This document shows positions 8,698 through 17,042 of a stretch of 64,000 bases of DNA, piece by piece. The stretch is from Martinezella rhizogenes (GTDB lineage: Bacteria; Pseudomonadota; Alphaproteobacteria; Rhizobiales; Rhizobiaceae): the NCBI RefSeq assembly GCF_027460065.1, contig NZ_JAPYZZ010000001.1, positions 942,973-1,006,972 on the forward strand, in the 5' to 3' direction. The translations under genes were made by a program, and so were the position numbers. How positions within the stretch are numbered: the stretch's first letter is position 1; the number at the start of each line of letters is the position of its first letter. A model generated the notes under the pieces. That model had not been told where the DNA came from. It saw nothing but the letters and a program-made list of their open reading frames with translations, and made no database searches.

Positions 8698-10518
8698 ATG
8701 GCACTTCGCAACATCGCGATCATCGCGCACGTTGACCATGGAAAAACGACGCTCGTGGACGAGCTTCTGAAGCAATCCGGTTCGTTCCGCGACAACCAGC
8801 GCGTTGCAGAGCGCGTGATGGACAGCAACGACCTCGAAAAGGAACGCGGCATCACCATTCTCGCCAAGGCGACCTCGGTGGAGTGGAAGGGTGTTCGCAT
8901 CAACATCGTCGATACCCCCGGCCACGCCGATTTCGGCGGTGAAGTCGAGCGTATCCTGTCGATGGTGGATGGCGCGATCGTTCTGGTCGACAGCTCCGAA
9001 GGCCCGATGCCGCAGACCAAATTCGTGGTCAGCAAGGCGCTGAAGGTTGGTCTTCGTCCCATCGTTGCGATCAACAAGATCGACCGTCCGGATGGCCGTC
9101 ATGAAGAAGTCATCAACGAAGTCTTCGACCTCTTCGCAAACCTCGACGCGACCGACGAGCAGCTCGACTTCCCGATCCTCTACGGTTCTGGCCGCGACGG
9201 CTGGATGAACGTCAACCCGGAAGGTCCGAAGGATCAGGGTCTTGCACCGTTGCTCGATCTGGTTCTCGAACATGTTCCGGAGCCCAAGGTCGAAGAAGGT
9301 CCGTTCCGTCTGATCGGCACGATCCTCGAAGCCAACCCCTTCCTCGGTCGTATCATCACCGGCCGCATCGCTTCCGGTTCGATCAAGCCGAACCAGGCCG
9401 TGAAGGTTCTGGGCCAGGATGGCAAGACGATCGAAACCGGTCGTATTTCCAAGATCCTTGCCTTCCGCGGTATCGAGCGCACTGCAATCGAAGAAGCCCA
9501 TGCGGGCGACATCGTTGCCATTGCCGGTCTCTCCAAGGGTACGGTCGCCGATACCTTCTGTGATCCGTCCGTGACCGAGGCGATGACCGCGCAGCCGATT
9601 GATCCGCCGACCGTCACCATGTCGTTCATCGTCAACGATAGCCCGCTTGCCGGCACCGAAGGCGACAAGGTTACCAGCCGCGTTATCCGCGACCGTCTGT
9701 TCAAGGAAGCCGAAGGCAACGTTGCGCTGAAGATCGAAGAAGCCGAAGGCAAGGATTCGTTCTTCGTTTCCGGTCGTGGCGAATTGCAGCTGGCGGTTCT
9801 GATCGAAACCATGCGCCGCGAAGGCTTCGAACTTGCTGTATCGCGTCCGCGCGTTGTGATGCACAAGGATGAGAACGGCACCCTGCTGGAGCCGATCGAA
9901 GAAGTCGTGATCGACGTCGATGAAGAGCATTCCGGCGTCGTCGTTCAGAAGATGTCCGAGCGCAAGGCTGAAATGGCTGAGCTCCGTCCTTCCGGTGGCA
10001 ATCGCGTTCGTCTGAAGTTCTATGCTCCGACCCGTGGCCTGATCGGCTACCAGTCGGAACTGCTGACCGACACGCGCGGTACGGCCATCATGAACCGTCT
10101 GTTCCACGACTATCAGCCCTTCAAGGGCCAGATTGCCGGTCGCGTCAACGGTGTTCTCCTGTCCAACGGTTCGGGCGAGGCTGTTGCTTACGCCATGTTC
10201 AACCTGGAAGATCGCGGCCCGATGATCATCGAGCCGGGTGAGAAGGTTTATGCCGGCATGATCATCGGTATTCACACGCGCGACAACGATCTCGAAGTGA
10301 ACGTGCTGAAGGGCAAGCAGCTGACCAACATCCGCGCCGCCGGCAAGGATGAAGCTGTCAAGCTGACGCCGCCGATCCGCATGACGCTCGACCGCGCTCT
10401 TTCGTGGATCCAGGAAGACGAGCTTATGGAAGTGACGCCGAAGTCGATCCGTCTGCGCAAGATGTTCCTCGACGCAAACGACCGCAAGCGTTTCGAAAAG
10501 GCCAAGCTCGCAATCTGA
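8698..10518 (+). CDS. typA: Ribosome-associated translational GTPase TypA/BipA
   Basis: This 606-residue GTPase of the EF-G superfamily binds the ribosome and supports 50S assembly and growth at low temperature or under stress. The G1 loop AHVDHGKT is at residues 10-17, with ERGITI (switch), DTPGHADF (G3) and NKIDR (G4) in order, then domain II, the EF-G-like domain V and the TypA-specific C-terminal domain ending [10 protein letters not shown]. Length is standard. It is monocistronic with its own terminator. Confidence 0.97.
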   Translation: MALRNIAIIAHVDHGKTTLVDELLKQSGSFRDNQRVAERVMDSNDLEKERGITILAKATSVEWKGVRINIVDTPGHADFGGEVERILSMVDGAIVLVDSSEGPMPQTKFVVSKALKVGLRPIVAINKIDRPDGRHEEVINEVFDLFANLDATDEQLDFPILYGSGRDGWMNVNPEGPKDQGLAPLLDLVLEHVPEPKVEEGPFRLIGTILEANPFLGRIITGRIASGSIKPNQAVKVLGQDGKTIETGRISKILAFRGIERTAIEEAHAGDIVAIAGLSKGTVADTFCDPSVTEAMTAQPIDPPTVTMSFIVNDSPLAGTEGDKVTSRVIRDRLFKEAEGNVALKIEEAEGKDSFFVSGRGELQLAVLIETMRREGFELAVSRPRVVMHKDENGTLLEPIEEVVIDVDEEHSGVVVQKMSERKAEMAELRPSGGNRVRLKFYAPTRGLIGYQSELLTDTRGTAIMNRLFHDYQPFKGQIAGRVNGVLLSNGSGEAVAYAMFNLEDRGPMIIEPGEKVYAGMIIGIHTRDNDLEVNVLKGKQLTNIRAAGKDEAVKLTPPIRMTLDRALSWIQEDELMEVTPKSIRLRKMFLDANDRKRFEKAKLAI

Positions 10519-10542
10519 TTGCGGTTAGTCGTTATGAATTTT

Positions 10543-10571
10543 AAAAACCCGGCCCTGAGCCGGGTTTTTTT
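10543..10571 (+). terminator. Intrinsic terminator of typA
   Basis: aaaaacccggc (10543-10553) pairs perfectly with gccgggttttt (10559-10569) around a cctga loop, with the T-run reaching 10571. It lies 25 bases after the typA stop. Confidence 0.93.
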
Positions 10572-10599
10572 ATGCATTCGTTTTTATGTGTGCATGAGT

Positions 10600-10622
10600 C
10601 GAAAGGTGCTTGTGCGAAAGGT
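10600..10622 (+). repeat. Direct repeat CGAAAGGT upstream of the GNAT gene
   Basis: CGAAAGGT occurs at 10600-10607 and 10615-10622, a 15-bp period. The repeats lie about 110-130 bases upstream of the acetyltransferase start and could be a tandem activator site or chance. Nothing else stands out between 10572 and 10733. Confidence 0.3.
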
Positions 10623-10733
10623 TAAGGATGCGTTAATTTTTCCTGGTCGTCCACATGAATAGGCTGTGGGTAAGCCTGCCGGCGTTAACCTTTATGACTG
10701 GCAAGTTTCCGTGGCCGGGGCCAGAATCGCGTT

Positions 10734-11240
10734 ATGAAAACGTTATCCATCGATGTTCGCCGTGCCGAGCCGCATGATGCGCGCGCCATCTCCGAAGCGC
10801 ACCGTCTGTCGTGGCAACAGGCCTATGCGGGGCTTATTCCGCACCGGCCGTTGACGCAGATGCTGGAGCGCCGCGGAGAGATCTGGTGGAAGAAGGCGAC
10901 GAGAGGCTCTGCCACCATGCTGGTGGTGGAAGTGGCCGGTGTGGTTGCCGGATATGCGACGCTCGGTCTTAGCCGTGCACGCGGGCTGCCGCATGACGGC
11001 GAGATTTACGAACTTTATCTGCGGCCGGAATATCAGGGCATCGGGCTCGGCTCACTGCTGTTCACGGAGGCCCGCAGGCTGCTGACATCGCTTGGCTGCA
11101 ATGGCATCGTCGTTTGGTGCCTCGAAGACAGTGACGTCGCCAATCGGTTCTTCCGTTCGCATGGCGGCCGCGACATTGCCGAAGGCATGGAAGATTTCGG
11201 CGGCAAGTCGTTGCGGAAGGTCGGTTTCGTCTGGAACTGA
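10734..11240 (+). CDS. GNAT family N-acetyltransferase
   Basis: This 168-residue protein has the GNAT fold. Residues around 20-45 resemble the N-terminal helices of RimI-like enzymes, and the acetyl-CoA motif A region is LYLRPEYQGIGLGSLLF (the Q/R-x-x-G-x-G/A type). A C-terminal NRFFRSHGGRDI segment matches motif B. It transfers an acetyl group from acetyl-CoA to an unknown amine. No ribosome-binding site is strong, but ATG 10734 gives the full fold. It is probably monocistronic, between typA and ppa. Confidence 0.85.
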   Translation: MKTLSIDVRRAEPHDARAISEAHRLSWQQAYAGLIPHRPLTQMLERRGEIWWKKATRGSATMLVVEVAGVVAGYATLGLSRARGLPHDGEIYELYLRPEYQGIGLGSLLFTEARRLLTSLGCNGIVVWCLEDSDVANRFFRSHGGRDIAEGMEDFGGKSLRKVGFVWN

Positions 11241-11255
11241 CAAGAGCTGCGGATG

Positions 11256-11298
11256 GATTACGCGATGGTGTGTTTTTTTGCGGCCGCCATGCGTAATC
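11256..11298 (+). promoter_or_regulatory. Long imperfect hairpin between the GNAT gene and ppa
   Basis: gattacgc (11256-11263) pairs with gcgtaatc (11291-11298), and atgg (11265-11268) extends with ccat (11287-11290) past one bulged G. The loop contains seven T's. There is no U-tract after the stem on the plus strand. It may lie in the ppa leader or be the 3' end of the GNAT transcript. Confidence 0.45.
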
Positions 11299-11409
11299 GC
11301 GATAACCTCAAATCCGGCATTCTGTCTTATCCGCTCAAAGCCATGTTGCAATGCGGCGACTTTCCCAGTATCGAAAACCAAATCCAACCCGTCGAATTGA
11401 GGGAAGCGA

Positions 11410-11943
11410 ATGCGTATTGATGCAATTTCCATAGGCAAGAACCCGCCGAATGACGTGAATGTCATCGTTGAAGTGCCGGTGGGTGGACACCCGATCAAGT
11501 ACGAGATGGACAAGGATGCCGGTGCGCTGATCGTCGATCGCTTCCTCTACACGCCGATGACCTATCCGGGTAACTATGGCTTCGTGCCGCACACCCTGTC
11601 CGACGACGGCGACCCGATCGACGTTCTCATCTGCAACACCCGTCCGCTGGTTCCCGGCTGCGTGATCAATGTCCGCCCCATCGGCGTGATGATCATGGAA
11701 GATGATGGTGGCAAGGACGAGAAGATCCTCGCCGTGCCGGCTCCGAAGCTGACGCGCCGTTACGACAAGGTCCACAATTACACCGACCTGCCGGAAATCA
11801 CGCTGAAGCAGATCGAGCATTTCTTTGAGCACTACAAGGATCTGGAGCCCGGCAAGTGGGTGAAGATGGGTGGCTGGCAGGATGTCGACGTTGCCAAGAA
11901 GCTGATCGTCGAAGCCATCGAGCGCTACAAGGCGCAGGGCTGA
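11410..11943 (+). CDS. ppa: Inorganic pyrophosphatase
   Basis: This soluble family I pyrophosphatase (177 residues) hydrolyses PPi to phosphate and pulls biosynthetic reactions forward. The metal-binding signature DGDPID is at residues 66-71, and YPGNYGFVP and the EMDKDAG region match the bacterial hexameric enzyme. GAGGGA sits about 8 bases before ATG 11410. Its stop is only 5 bases from the stop of the convergent DUF167 gene, and its likely terminator lies inside that gene at 11981-12017. Confidence 0.97.
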   Translation: MRIDAISIGKNPPNDVNVIVEVPVGGHPIKYEMDKDAGALIVDRFLYTPMTYPGNYGFVPHTLSDDGDPIDVLICNTRPLVPGCVINVRPIGVMIMEDDGGKDEKILAVPAPKLTRRYDKVHNYTDLPEITLKQIEHFFEHYKDLEPGKWVKMGGWQDVDVAKKLIVEAIERYKAQG

Positions 11944-11948
11944 CAGGC

Positions 11949-12260
11949 CTAAACCGCCAGCTTTTTAAAAAGCTTTTCGAAATCCTCCGGGTCGGTATCG
12001 ATCCGGAGGATTTTTTTACGCGCTGTTTCGCCTGAAATGAAGGTGATGGAAGATTTGGGCAGGCCGAGTTTTTTTGCCAGCAAAACAATGAGGGCTTTGT
12101 TCCCCTTGCCGCCTTCCGGCACGGCGCTGACGCGGGCTTTCAGATGCGCGTTCCCGTCGGCATCCTGCTCCACGCCGTCGATCATATCCCGCCCGCCGTT
12201 CGGCGTCAGGCGAACGGACAGGCGGACATGATCATCGTGTTTTCGCCAGAACCCGCTCAA
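11949..12260 (-). CDS. DUF167 / YggU family protein (UPF0235)
   Basis: This protein of about 103 residues belongs to the small conserved YggU family of unknown function. The family core is visible: [25 protein letters not shown] and a C-terminal [15 protein letters not shown] place the start at TTG 12260, which overlaps the yggT TGA (TTGA), because the conserved N-terminus begins there; the next ATG (12181) would cut off the [10 protein letters not shown] strand. A longer open frame to 12572 reads yggT in the wrong frame. YggT-YggU adjacency is common in proteobacteria. Confidence 0.83.
11959..11974. repeat. 16-bp perfect palindrome AGCTTTTTAAAAAGCT
   Basis: A perfect palindrome lies within the last codons of the DUF167 gene, encoding its KLFKKL-type tail. 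It sits directly after the convergent ppa stop and could weakly help end either transcript. Confidence 0.5.
11981..12017 (+). terminator. ppa terminator embedded in the DUF167 coding sequence
   Basis: aatcctccgg (11981-11990) pairs with ccggaggatt (12003-12012), the loop is 12 bases, and seven T's follow (12011-12017). This is a full intrinsic terminator for plus-strand transcription from ppa, yet every base is also coding for the convergent DUF167 protein (its [14 protein letters not shown] segment). Confidence 0.85.
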
Positions 12261-12547
12261 ACGGTCATCGGATAAAGCGTGTTCCACATGAAGGAGCGAA
12301 TGAAGAAGATGATCAGCAGCAGGATGATCGGCGAAATGTCGATGCCGCCGAGATTGGGCAGAATGCGGCGGATGGGGCGCAGGGCCGGTTCCGTGACATT
12401 GACCAGGAAACTCCCGATGGCGTTCACGAACTGGTTGCGGGAATTGATGACGTTGAAGGCGTAAAGCCAGGAAAAAATAGCGCTGGCGATCAGCACCCAC
12501 GTATAGAGGTTCAAGGCCAGATCGATGGTCTGAAACAGGGCAAGCAT
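12257..12547 (-). CDS. YggT family integral membrane protein
   Basis: The 96-residue protein has two hydrophobic segments flanking a polar turn, with the family motifs SWLYAFNVI and [13 protein letters not shown]. YggT proteins are inner-membrane; roles in osmotic stress or cell-division placement are suggested in other bacteria. The start 12547 has GGAG 7 bases upstream; an in-frame upstream ATG (12577) has none. The stop overlaps the TTG start of the DUF167 gene, so the two are translationally coupled. Confidence 0.9.
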
Positions 12548-12790
12548 CAATATCTCCGTATCTTGGTTGCAAGACATTTAGACATTGACGCGTGAACCGG
12601 CAAGTGTTCCGCCAGATCGTAATGATCTTTGGTCTGAGCGACCGGCGATCATCACAATCTGATTCACGGCTTTGCGCGGGATTCCAGACGAAAACCGCTC
12701 ACACTTTTCGTCATCCCGCTGTTGAGGGCTGGCGATTCCTATCATATCGCTCTATTGCAAAGCTCTCATATTGTCTCGCGAGCACAGCCG

Positions 12791-14023
12791 ATGTCCCTGC
12801 CTTCTGCCGAAAACCGCTTTGGCGCATTCCGGCATAGTTCCTATCGCCGCTTTTTCAGCGCTCGGTTTTTTTCGGCCTTCGCCATCCAGATCGTCAGCGT
12901 TTCTGTCGGCTGGCAGATGTATGAGGTGACAGGCAACGCCTTTTATCTTGGCCTGATCGGTCTTTTCCAGTTTCTGCCGTCGCTGCTTCTGATCCTTGTC
13001 ACGGGAACGGTCGCCGACCGGCACAATCGCCGGCGCATCATGGCGATATGTCTGCTGATGGCGGCGCTCTGTGCTTTGGCGCTCCTCGGTCTCACGCTGA
13101 CGCACAGCTTTTCCCCCTGGCCGGTCTTCGCCATTCTCGTCGTCTTCGGCATTGAGCGGGCCTTCATGGGGCCGGCGGTCCAGTCGCTGGCGCCCAATCT
13201 CGTGCCCGTCGAAGATCTGCCGAACGCAATCGCCTGGAATTCGTCCTCCTGGCAGATGGCATCGATCCTCGGCCCGGTTGCCGGTGGTCTGCTTTATGGC
13301 CTCGGTGCGTCTACCGCTTATAGCGTGGCGTTCGTGCTGTTCATCGTGTCCGCAACGCTTGCCCTGGCGATCCGCAAGCCGGAACAACGTGGGCCGGCAA
13401 AAGCCATCAGCCTGGAAACCATGCTGGCCGGGTTCAAATTCATCTCGCAGGAGAAGATCGTCCTCGGCGCGATCTCGCTCGACCTTTTCGCTGTGCTGCT
13501 GGGCGGTGCTGTCGCTTTGATGCCGATCTTTGCCAAGGAAGTGCTGACACTCGGGCCCTGGGGTCTCGGGCTTTTGCGCGCGGCCCCCGGAATCGGCGCG
13601 ATCACGGTTGCGGTCATTCTGGCCTTCAGGCCCATCCGTCACCGCGCCGGTCTGCTGATGTTTGTCGGTGTTGGCCTCTTCGGCGTTTCCACCGTGGTCT
13701 TCGGGCTCTCGCAAACCGCGTGGCTGTCCATCGCCGCGCTGGTGGTCATGGGTGCATCGGACATGGTGTCGGTTTATGTCCGCGAGACCCTGATCGCGCT
13801 CTGGACGCCGGATGAGGTGCGCGGGCGCGTGAATGCCGTGAACATGGTATTTGTCGGCGCATCGAACGAGCTGGGTGAGTTCCGCGCCGGCACCATGGCC
13901 CATGTCGTGGGTGCTGTGCCGGCCGTCGTTATCGGCGGGGCAGGGACGCTTGCGGTGGCGGTCATCTGGGCGCTTGGTTTTTCCAAGCTGCGCAAGATCG
14001 ACAATCTGGATGCGCCGCAATGA
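12791..14023 (+). CDS. MFS transporter (EntS-like group)
   Basis: The protein of about 410 residues has 10-12 hydrophobic segments. The MFS motif A loop GTVADRHNRRRI lies between helices 2 and 3, and GNAFYLGLIGLFQFLPSLL resembles the EntS/major-facilitator 3 group. The start is set at ATG 12791 (MSLPSAENRFG), because the 23-residue extension to 12722 is not family-like; the ribosome-binding site is weak. Substrate is unknown; related proteins export siderophores or drugs. It converges on the amidotransferase gene with 12 bases between stops. Confidence 0.85.
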   Translation: MSLPSAENRFGAFRHSSYRRFFSARFFSAFAIQIVSVSVGWQMYEVTGNAFYLGLIGLFQFLPSLLLILVTGTVADRHNRRRIMAICLLMAALCALALLGLTLTHSFSPWPVFAILVVFGIERAFMGPAVQSLAPNLVPVEDLPNAIAWNSSSWQMASILGPVAGGLLYGLGASTAYSVAFVLFIVSATLALAIRKPEQRGPAKAISLETMLAGFKFISQEKIVLGAISLDLFAVLLGGAVALMPIFAKEVLTLGPWGLGLLRAAPGIGAITVAVILAFRPIRHRAGLLMFVGVGLFGVSTVVFGLSQTAWLSIAALVVMGASDMVSVYVRETLIALWTPDEVRGRVNAVNMVFVGASNELGEFRAGTMAHVVGAVPAVVIGGAGTLAVAVIWALGFSKLRKIDNLDAPQ

Positions 14024-14035
14024 CCCCGTAAGGTC

Positions 14036-14767
14036 TTAGCGCTGCGCCTTGCCTTCAAAAACCAGATCGAGAAAATTGCCGAGCCATGCCCTGAGCGGCG
14101 TGTCGAACAGCATGCGGCCTTCCAGATGCTGGCTGCCGACCTGCGCATTGGGCATGCCGAAACGCTGCGCGCCACGCACCACCCAGCTATGCATCATGGC
14201 GCGGGTGAGTTCGGCGTGAAACTGCAGGCCCCAGGCATTTTTTCCATAACGATAGGCCTGGTTGGGATAGGTCTCGCCTGAAGCCAGAAGCTCGGCGCCG
14301 CGCGGCAGTTCGAACCCTTCCTTGTGGAAGTGATAGACCATCGTCGGCCAATGCGGCATCAAAAGCCGCCCGTGTTCGGTGGCGTGAAGCGGATACCAGC
14401 CGATTTCCACCTTGCCGTCCCTGTCGGCCTCCACCTTGCCGCCCAGATGTTTGGACAGCATCTGCGCGCCGAGACAGATGCCGAGAAAGGGTTTGTTTTC
14501 CTTCAGCGGCACCTTCAGCCAGTCGATTTCGGCTTTGATATAATCATGTGGGTCATTCGCGCTCATCGGGCCGCCGAAGATGATGGCGCCGGCATGGCGT
14601 TCCAGCGTCTGTGGCAAGTCATCACCCAGTGCGGGGCGTCGTATGTCGAGGCGGTACCCTTTTTCCACCAGTATCTGGCCGACGCGGCCGGGCGTGGAAC
14701 GTTCCTGATGCAGGACGACTAGCAGCGAAGGTTGTTCTCTCTGTTGCCTTGAGGGGTCAAACAGCAT
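14036..14767 (-). CDS. Class I glutamine amidotransferase (GMP-synthase-like)
   Basis: This 243-residue protein has the triad-type amidotransferase fold. The nucleophile elbow is FLGICLGAQML (Cys in GICLG) and the histidine is in WGLQFHAEL. Such stand-alone domains move ammonia from glutamine in unidentified reactions. ATG 14767 lies inside the end of the TerB gene (ATGctgtttgA overlap of 11 bases), so the two are coupled; longer frames up to 14854 read across TerB. It is the last gene of the hemC operon. Confidence 0.87.
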   Translation of the reverse strand: MLFDPSRQQREQPSLLVVLHQERSTPGRVGQILVEKGYRLDIRRPALGDDLPQTLERHAGAIIFGGPMSANDPHDYIKAEIDWLKVPLKENKPFLGICLGAQMLSKHLGGKVEADRDGKVEIGWYPLHATEHGRLLMPHWPTMVYHFHKEGFELPRGAELLASGETYPNQAYRYGKNAWGLQFHAELTRAMMHSWVVRGAQRFGMPNAQVGSQHLEGRMLFDTPLRAWLGNFLDLVFEGKAQR

Positions 14768-15245
14768 CGTCTTCGTTTTCGCTTTCTTCAGCGGGCCCGG
14801 ACCTCGTGGCGGCCTGCTGACGTTGCAGAACCCTGTCGCGCACGGAAACACCAAGCAGATCGGCCACCCGCCAGATCACATGATCTTCCATTTCGCTTCG
14901 TTCGCCGTCAGCGTAAACAATATCCCATAATATTCCAATAAGCTCCACGCGCTGATCTTCATCGAGATGGCGGCGGATATCGGCGGTGAAGCGGTAATAA
15001 TCGACCGCTTCTTTGCCCGCCTCCTGACCGGCGGTAAGAAGGGCATCGAGCTTGCCGCCATCGAGGTGGTAATATTCGTGCAGAATCTCGCGCAGGCGGT
15101 CACGCTCGCTTTTCGAGACGGTGCCATCCGCTTCCATCACCTGGAAACAGAGGGCGGCTACCGCCACCCTCAGATCATCAGGGCTGAAGTCACCCGCATT
15201 CGGGCCGACGAGGTTCTGAATAAACGACTGTATTTGCTGGAACAT
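14757..15245 (-). CDS. TerB family protein
   Basis: The 162-residue protein has a TerB/DjlA-like all-helical domain (about residues 22-140), with the family features VAALCFQVMEADG, a repeated second half VYADGERSEMEDH and acidic helices. Named after tellurite resistance, TerB domains bind metal ions and are often tied to envelope functions, but a role in tellurite resistance is not implied here. It follows the HemY-like gene by 14 bases on the same strand and overlaps the amidotransferase start. Confidence 0.87.
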   Translation of the reverse strand: MFQQIQSFIQNLVGPNAGDFSPDDLRVAVAALCFQVMEADGTVSKSERDRLREILHEYYHLDGGKLDALLTAGQEAGKEAVDYYRFTADIRRHLDEDQRVELIGILWDIVYADGERSEMEDHVIWRVADLLGVSVRDRVLQRQQAATRSGPAEESENEDDAV

Positions 15246-15259
15246 CGATAGCCTGCTGG

Positions 15260-17038
15260 TCAGAAGAGTTTGAGCCGGGTCTTGGGTTCGGCTTCCGCGC
15301 CTGACTTCTTGACGCCCGGATCATCCGGGGCGCCGCCGAAAAACGGCAAAGCTTCCCTCTTTTCAGCCGATACATCACTTGGCTTTGGCGGGTCGATTGT
15401 GGCTGGCTTTGTCTCTTTCTGCGGCGGCACGACCGCCTTTGTCTTGGCTTCAGCCTCCACGCCCGACTTCTTGACACCCGGATCATCAGGAGCACCGCCA
15501 AAAAAGGGCACGGCTTCCGCTTTTTCGGCCGACGCCTCTGTTTGCGGTGGGATGGCGATCGTGATGGGCTTTTTCTCTTTTTGCGATGGGACGACAGGCT
15601 TCATCTCGGCCCTCTGGGCCGGAGCAGGCTTCGCCTCAACTCTTGTTTCGGGTGGGGTTTCAACAATGATTGTCTTTGCCACTGGTTCAGCTTTGGCCGG
15701 TGCTGCCGCAATAGCGTTTTCGATCGTCAAATCTTCAACGGGTCCTTCAAGCTGACCAAACGGCGCTTTCCATTCGAAGGCGTCGAGACGACCGGTGACG
15801 GGAGACACCGGCAGCCATTTCTCAGAGACGATGCCATCGGCCACCCAGGCAGGATCACGCGGCGCGCGTAGCGCCTGTGCCATCCAATAGCGCACCCGGC
15901 CCTGATCACCGGTTTCGGCCTCTTCAATATCGGCCATCAGCAGGAAAATGCTTTCGCGCGGCTCGATCCGCGCGGCGGCTTCGGCTTTGGCCCGTGCCTT
16001 GGCGAATTCCTTGGCGTCGAGCGCTGCCTGCGCCACGGCGAACAGCGACTCGATATTGTTAGGTTTCAGGCTTTCCAGCCGCTCTGCGCGTTTCAGCCGG
16101 TCTATGGCGGTATCGCCGCTGCGGGCGCGGACATAAAGCTGGGCGATCTGCGGATGCGGATCGTTCTTCCACACGGGTTCCAGAACCGTTGCCGCCTTGC
16201 GCAGATTGTCTTCGCGCAGATAGGATTTTGCCGCGATCAGTGCTGCCGGAACGAGGCTCTTGGCAAGCTTGAGCGCGTGTTTGGCATCCTCGCGGGCACC
16301 CACGGGGTCGCTTTCCAGCTTTTCGCCGGCCTTGGCGGTAAGAAGCACCGCTCTTAGCCGCTCCGCCTCGCCGCGTTCGATGACGCTGGCCGCTCTCTGC
16401 TGGTCGAGCAGGCGGATGGCATCGTCCCATTGTCCGTTGCGACAACGGTTTTCCAGCGTCGCCTGTGCCGCCCAGGGCAGATAGGGTGCTTTTTCCGCCG
16501 CATCCTCGGCATATTGCTGGGCGGCTTCGTAGGCGCCCTGACGGCGCGCCTCGATATAAAGGCCGCGAAGGCCAAGTTCACGGGTCTCGGGATCGCGGGC
16601 CATGGCTTCGAATTTGCGCCGCGCCTCGTCATATTTGCCTTCGATCAGATCGGCCTGTGCATCGAGCAGATGGATCAGTGGTTCCTGATCGGCACTCAGC
16701 AGTCCCTGTGTACGGGCCGTCATCTTGCGGGCAAGAATGGCGTTGCCAGCACCGGCGGCAATGAGGCCGGTGGAGAGAGCCTGATAACCCCGGTCGCGCT
16801 TGCGGGCACGGAAATAACGGCGGGCGGCGTTGGGCGATGTCCAGATGGCGTTGACGACCCACCAGACCAGCATGACGGCGGCGACCAGCGCCGCAATGAT
16901 GGAGGCGGCGACCATCAGGCTCATTTCGATCAGCTGGCCCTGCCAGACGATGGAAAGCACGCCCGGCCTGTCCGCCAGCCAGGAGAAACCGAAACCAAGC
17001 GCCAGAACGATAACGGCGAAAGTCAGAATTCTGGTCAT
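15260..17038 (-). CDS. hemY: HemY-like inner-membrane TPR protein
   Basis: The 592-residue protein has two hydrophobic helices in the first 65 residues (the HemY N-terminal domain), then a long helical TPR-like region with the RDPAWVADG-type family motif. After about residue 430 comes a Pro/Ala/Lys-rich tail. It belongs to the proteobacterial HemY/HemX operon proteins, not protoporphyrinogen oxidase; its role in haem metabolism is unclear. The tail holds two near-identical copies of PFFGGAPDDPGVKKSG. The start is 17038 (MTRILTFAVIV), 5 bases after the mitofilin gene stop. Confidence 0.87.
   Translation of the reverse strand: MTRILTFAVIVLALGFGFSWLADRPGVLSIVWQGQLIEMSLMVAASIIAALVAAVMLVWWVVNAIWTSPNAARRYFRARKRDRGYQALSTGLIAAGAGNAILARKMTARTQGLLSADQEPLIHLLDAQADLIEGKYDEARRKFEAMARDPETRELGLRGLYIEARRQGAYEAAQQYAEDAAEKAPYLPWAAQATLENRCRNGQWDDAIRLLDQQRAASVIERGEAERLRAVLLTAKAGEKLESDPVGAREDAKHALKLAKSLVPAALIAAKSYLREDNLRKAATVLEPVWKNDPHPQIAQLYVRARSGDTAIDRLKRAERLESLKPNNIESLFAVAQAALDAKEFAKARAKAEAAARIEPRESIFLLMADIEEAETGDQGRVRYWMAQALRAPRDPAWVADGIVSEKWLPVSPVTGRLDAFEWKAPFGQLEGPVEDLTIENAIAAAPAKAEPVAKTIIVETPPETRVEAKPAPAQRAEMKPVVPSQKEKKPITIAIPPQTEASAEKAEAVPFFGGAPDDPGVKKSGVEAEAKTKAVVPPQKETKPATIDPPKPSDVSAEKREALPFFGGAPDDPGVKKSGAEAEPKTRLKLF
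15297..15525 (-). repeat. Duplicated module in the HemY-like C-terminus
   Basis: Two copies of a segment of about 60 bases, near 15297-15355 and 15460-15525, encode PFFGGAPDDPGVKKSG plus flanking EAE-KT residues. They differ mainly at third positions and are separated by a PPQKETKP linker. A third PSQKEKKP linker upstream is similar to the spacer, so the tail looks built from tandem duplication. Confidence 0.8.
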
Positions 17039-17042
17039 GCGC

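Noticed and set aside
11949..12572. Single 207-codon gene covering DUF167 and yggT
   Set aside because: Its first half reads the yggT region in the wrong frame and gives a His/Arg-rich shadow. The DUF167 family start fits TTG 12260.
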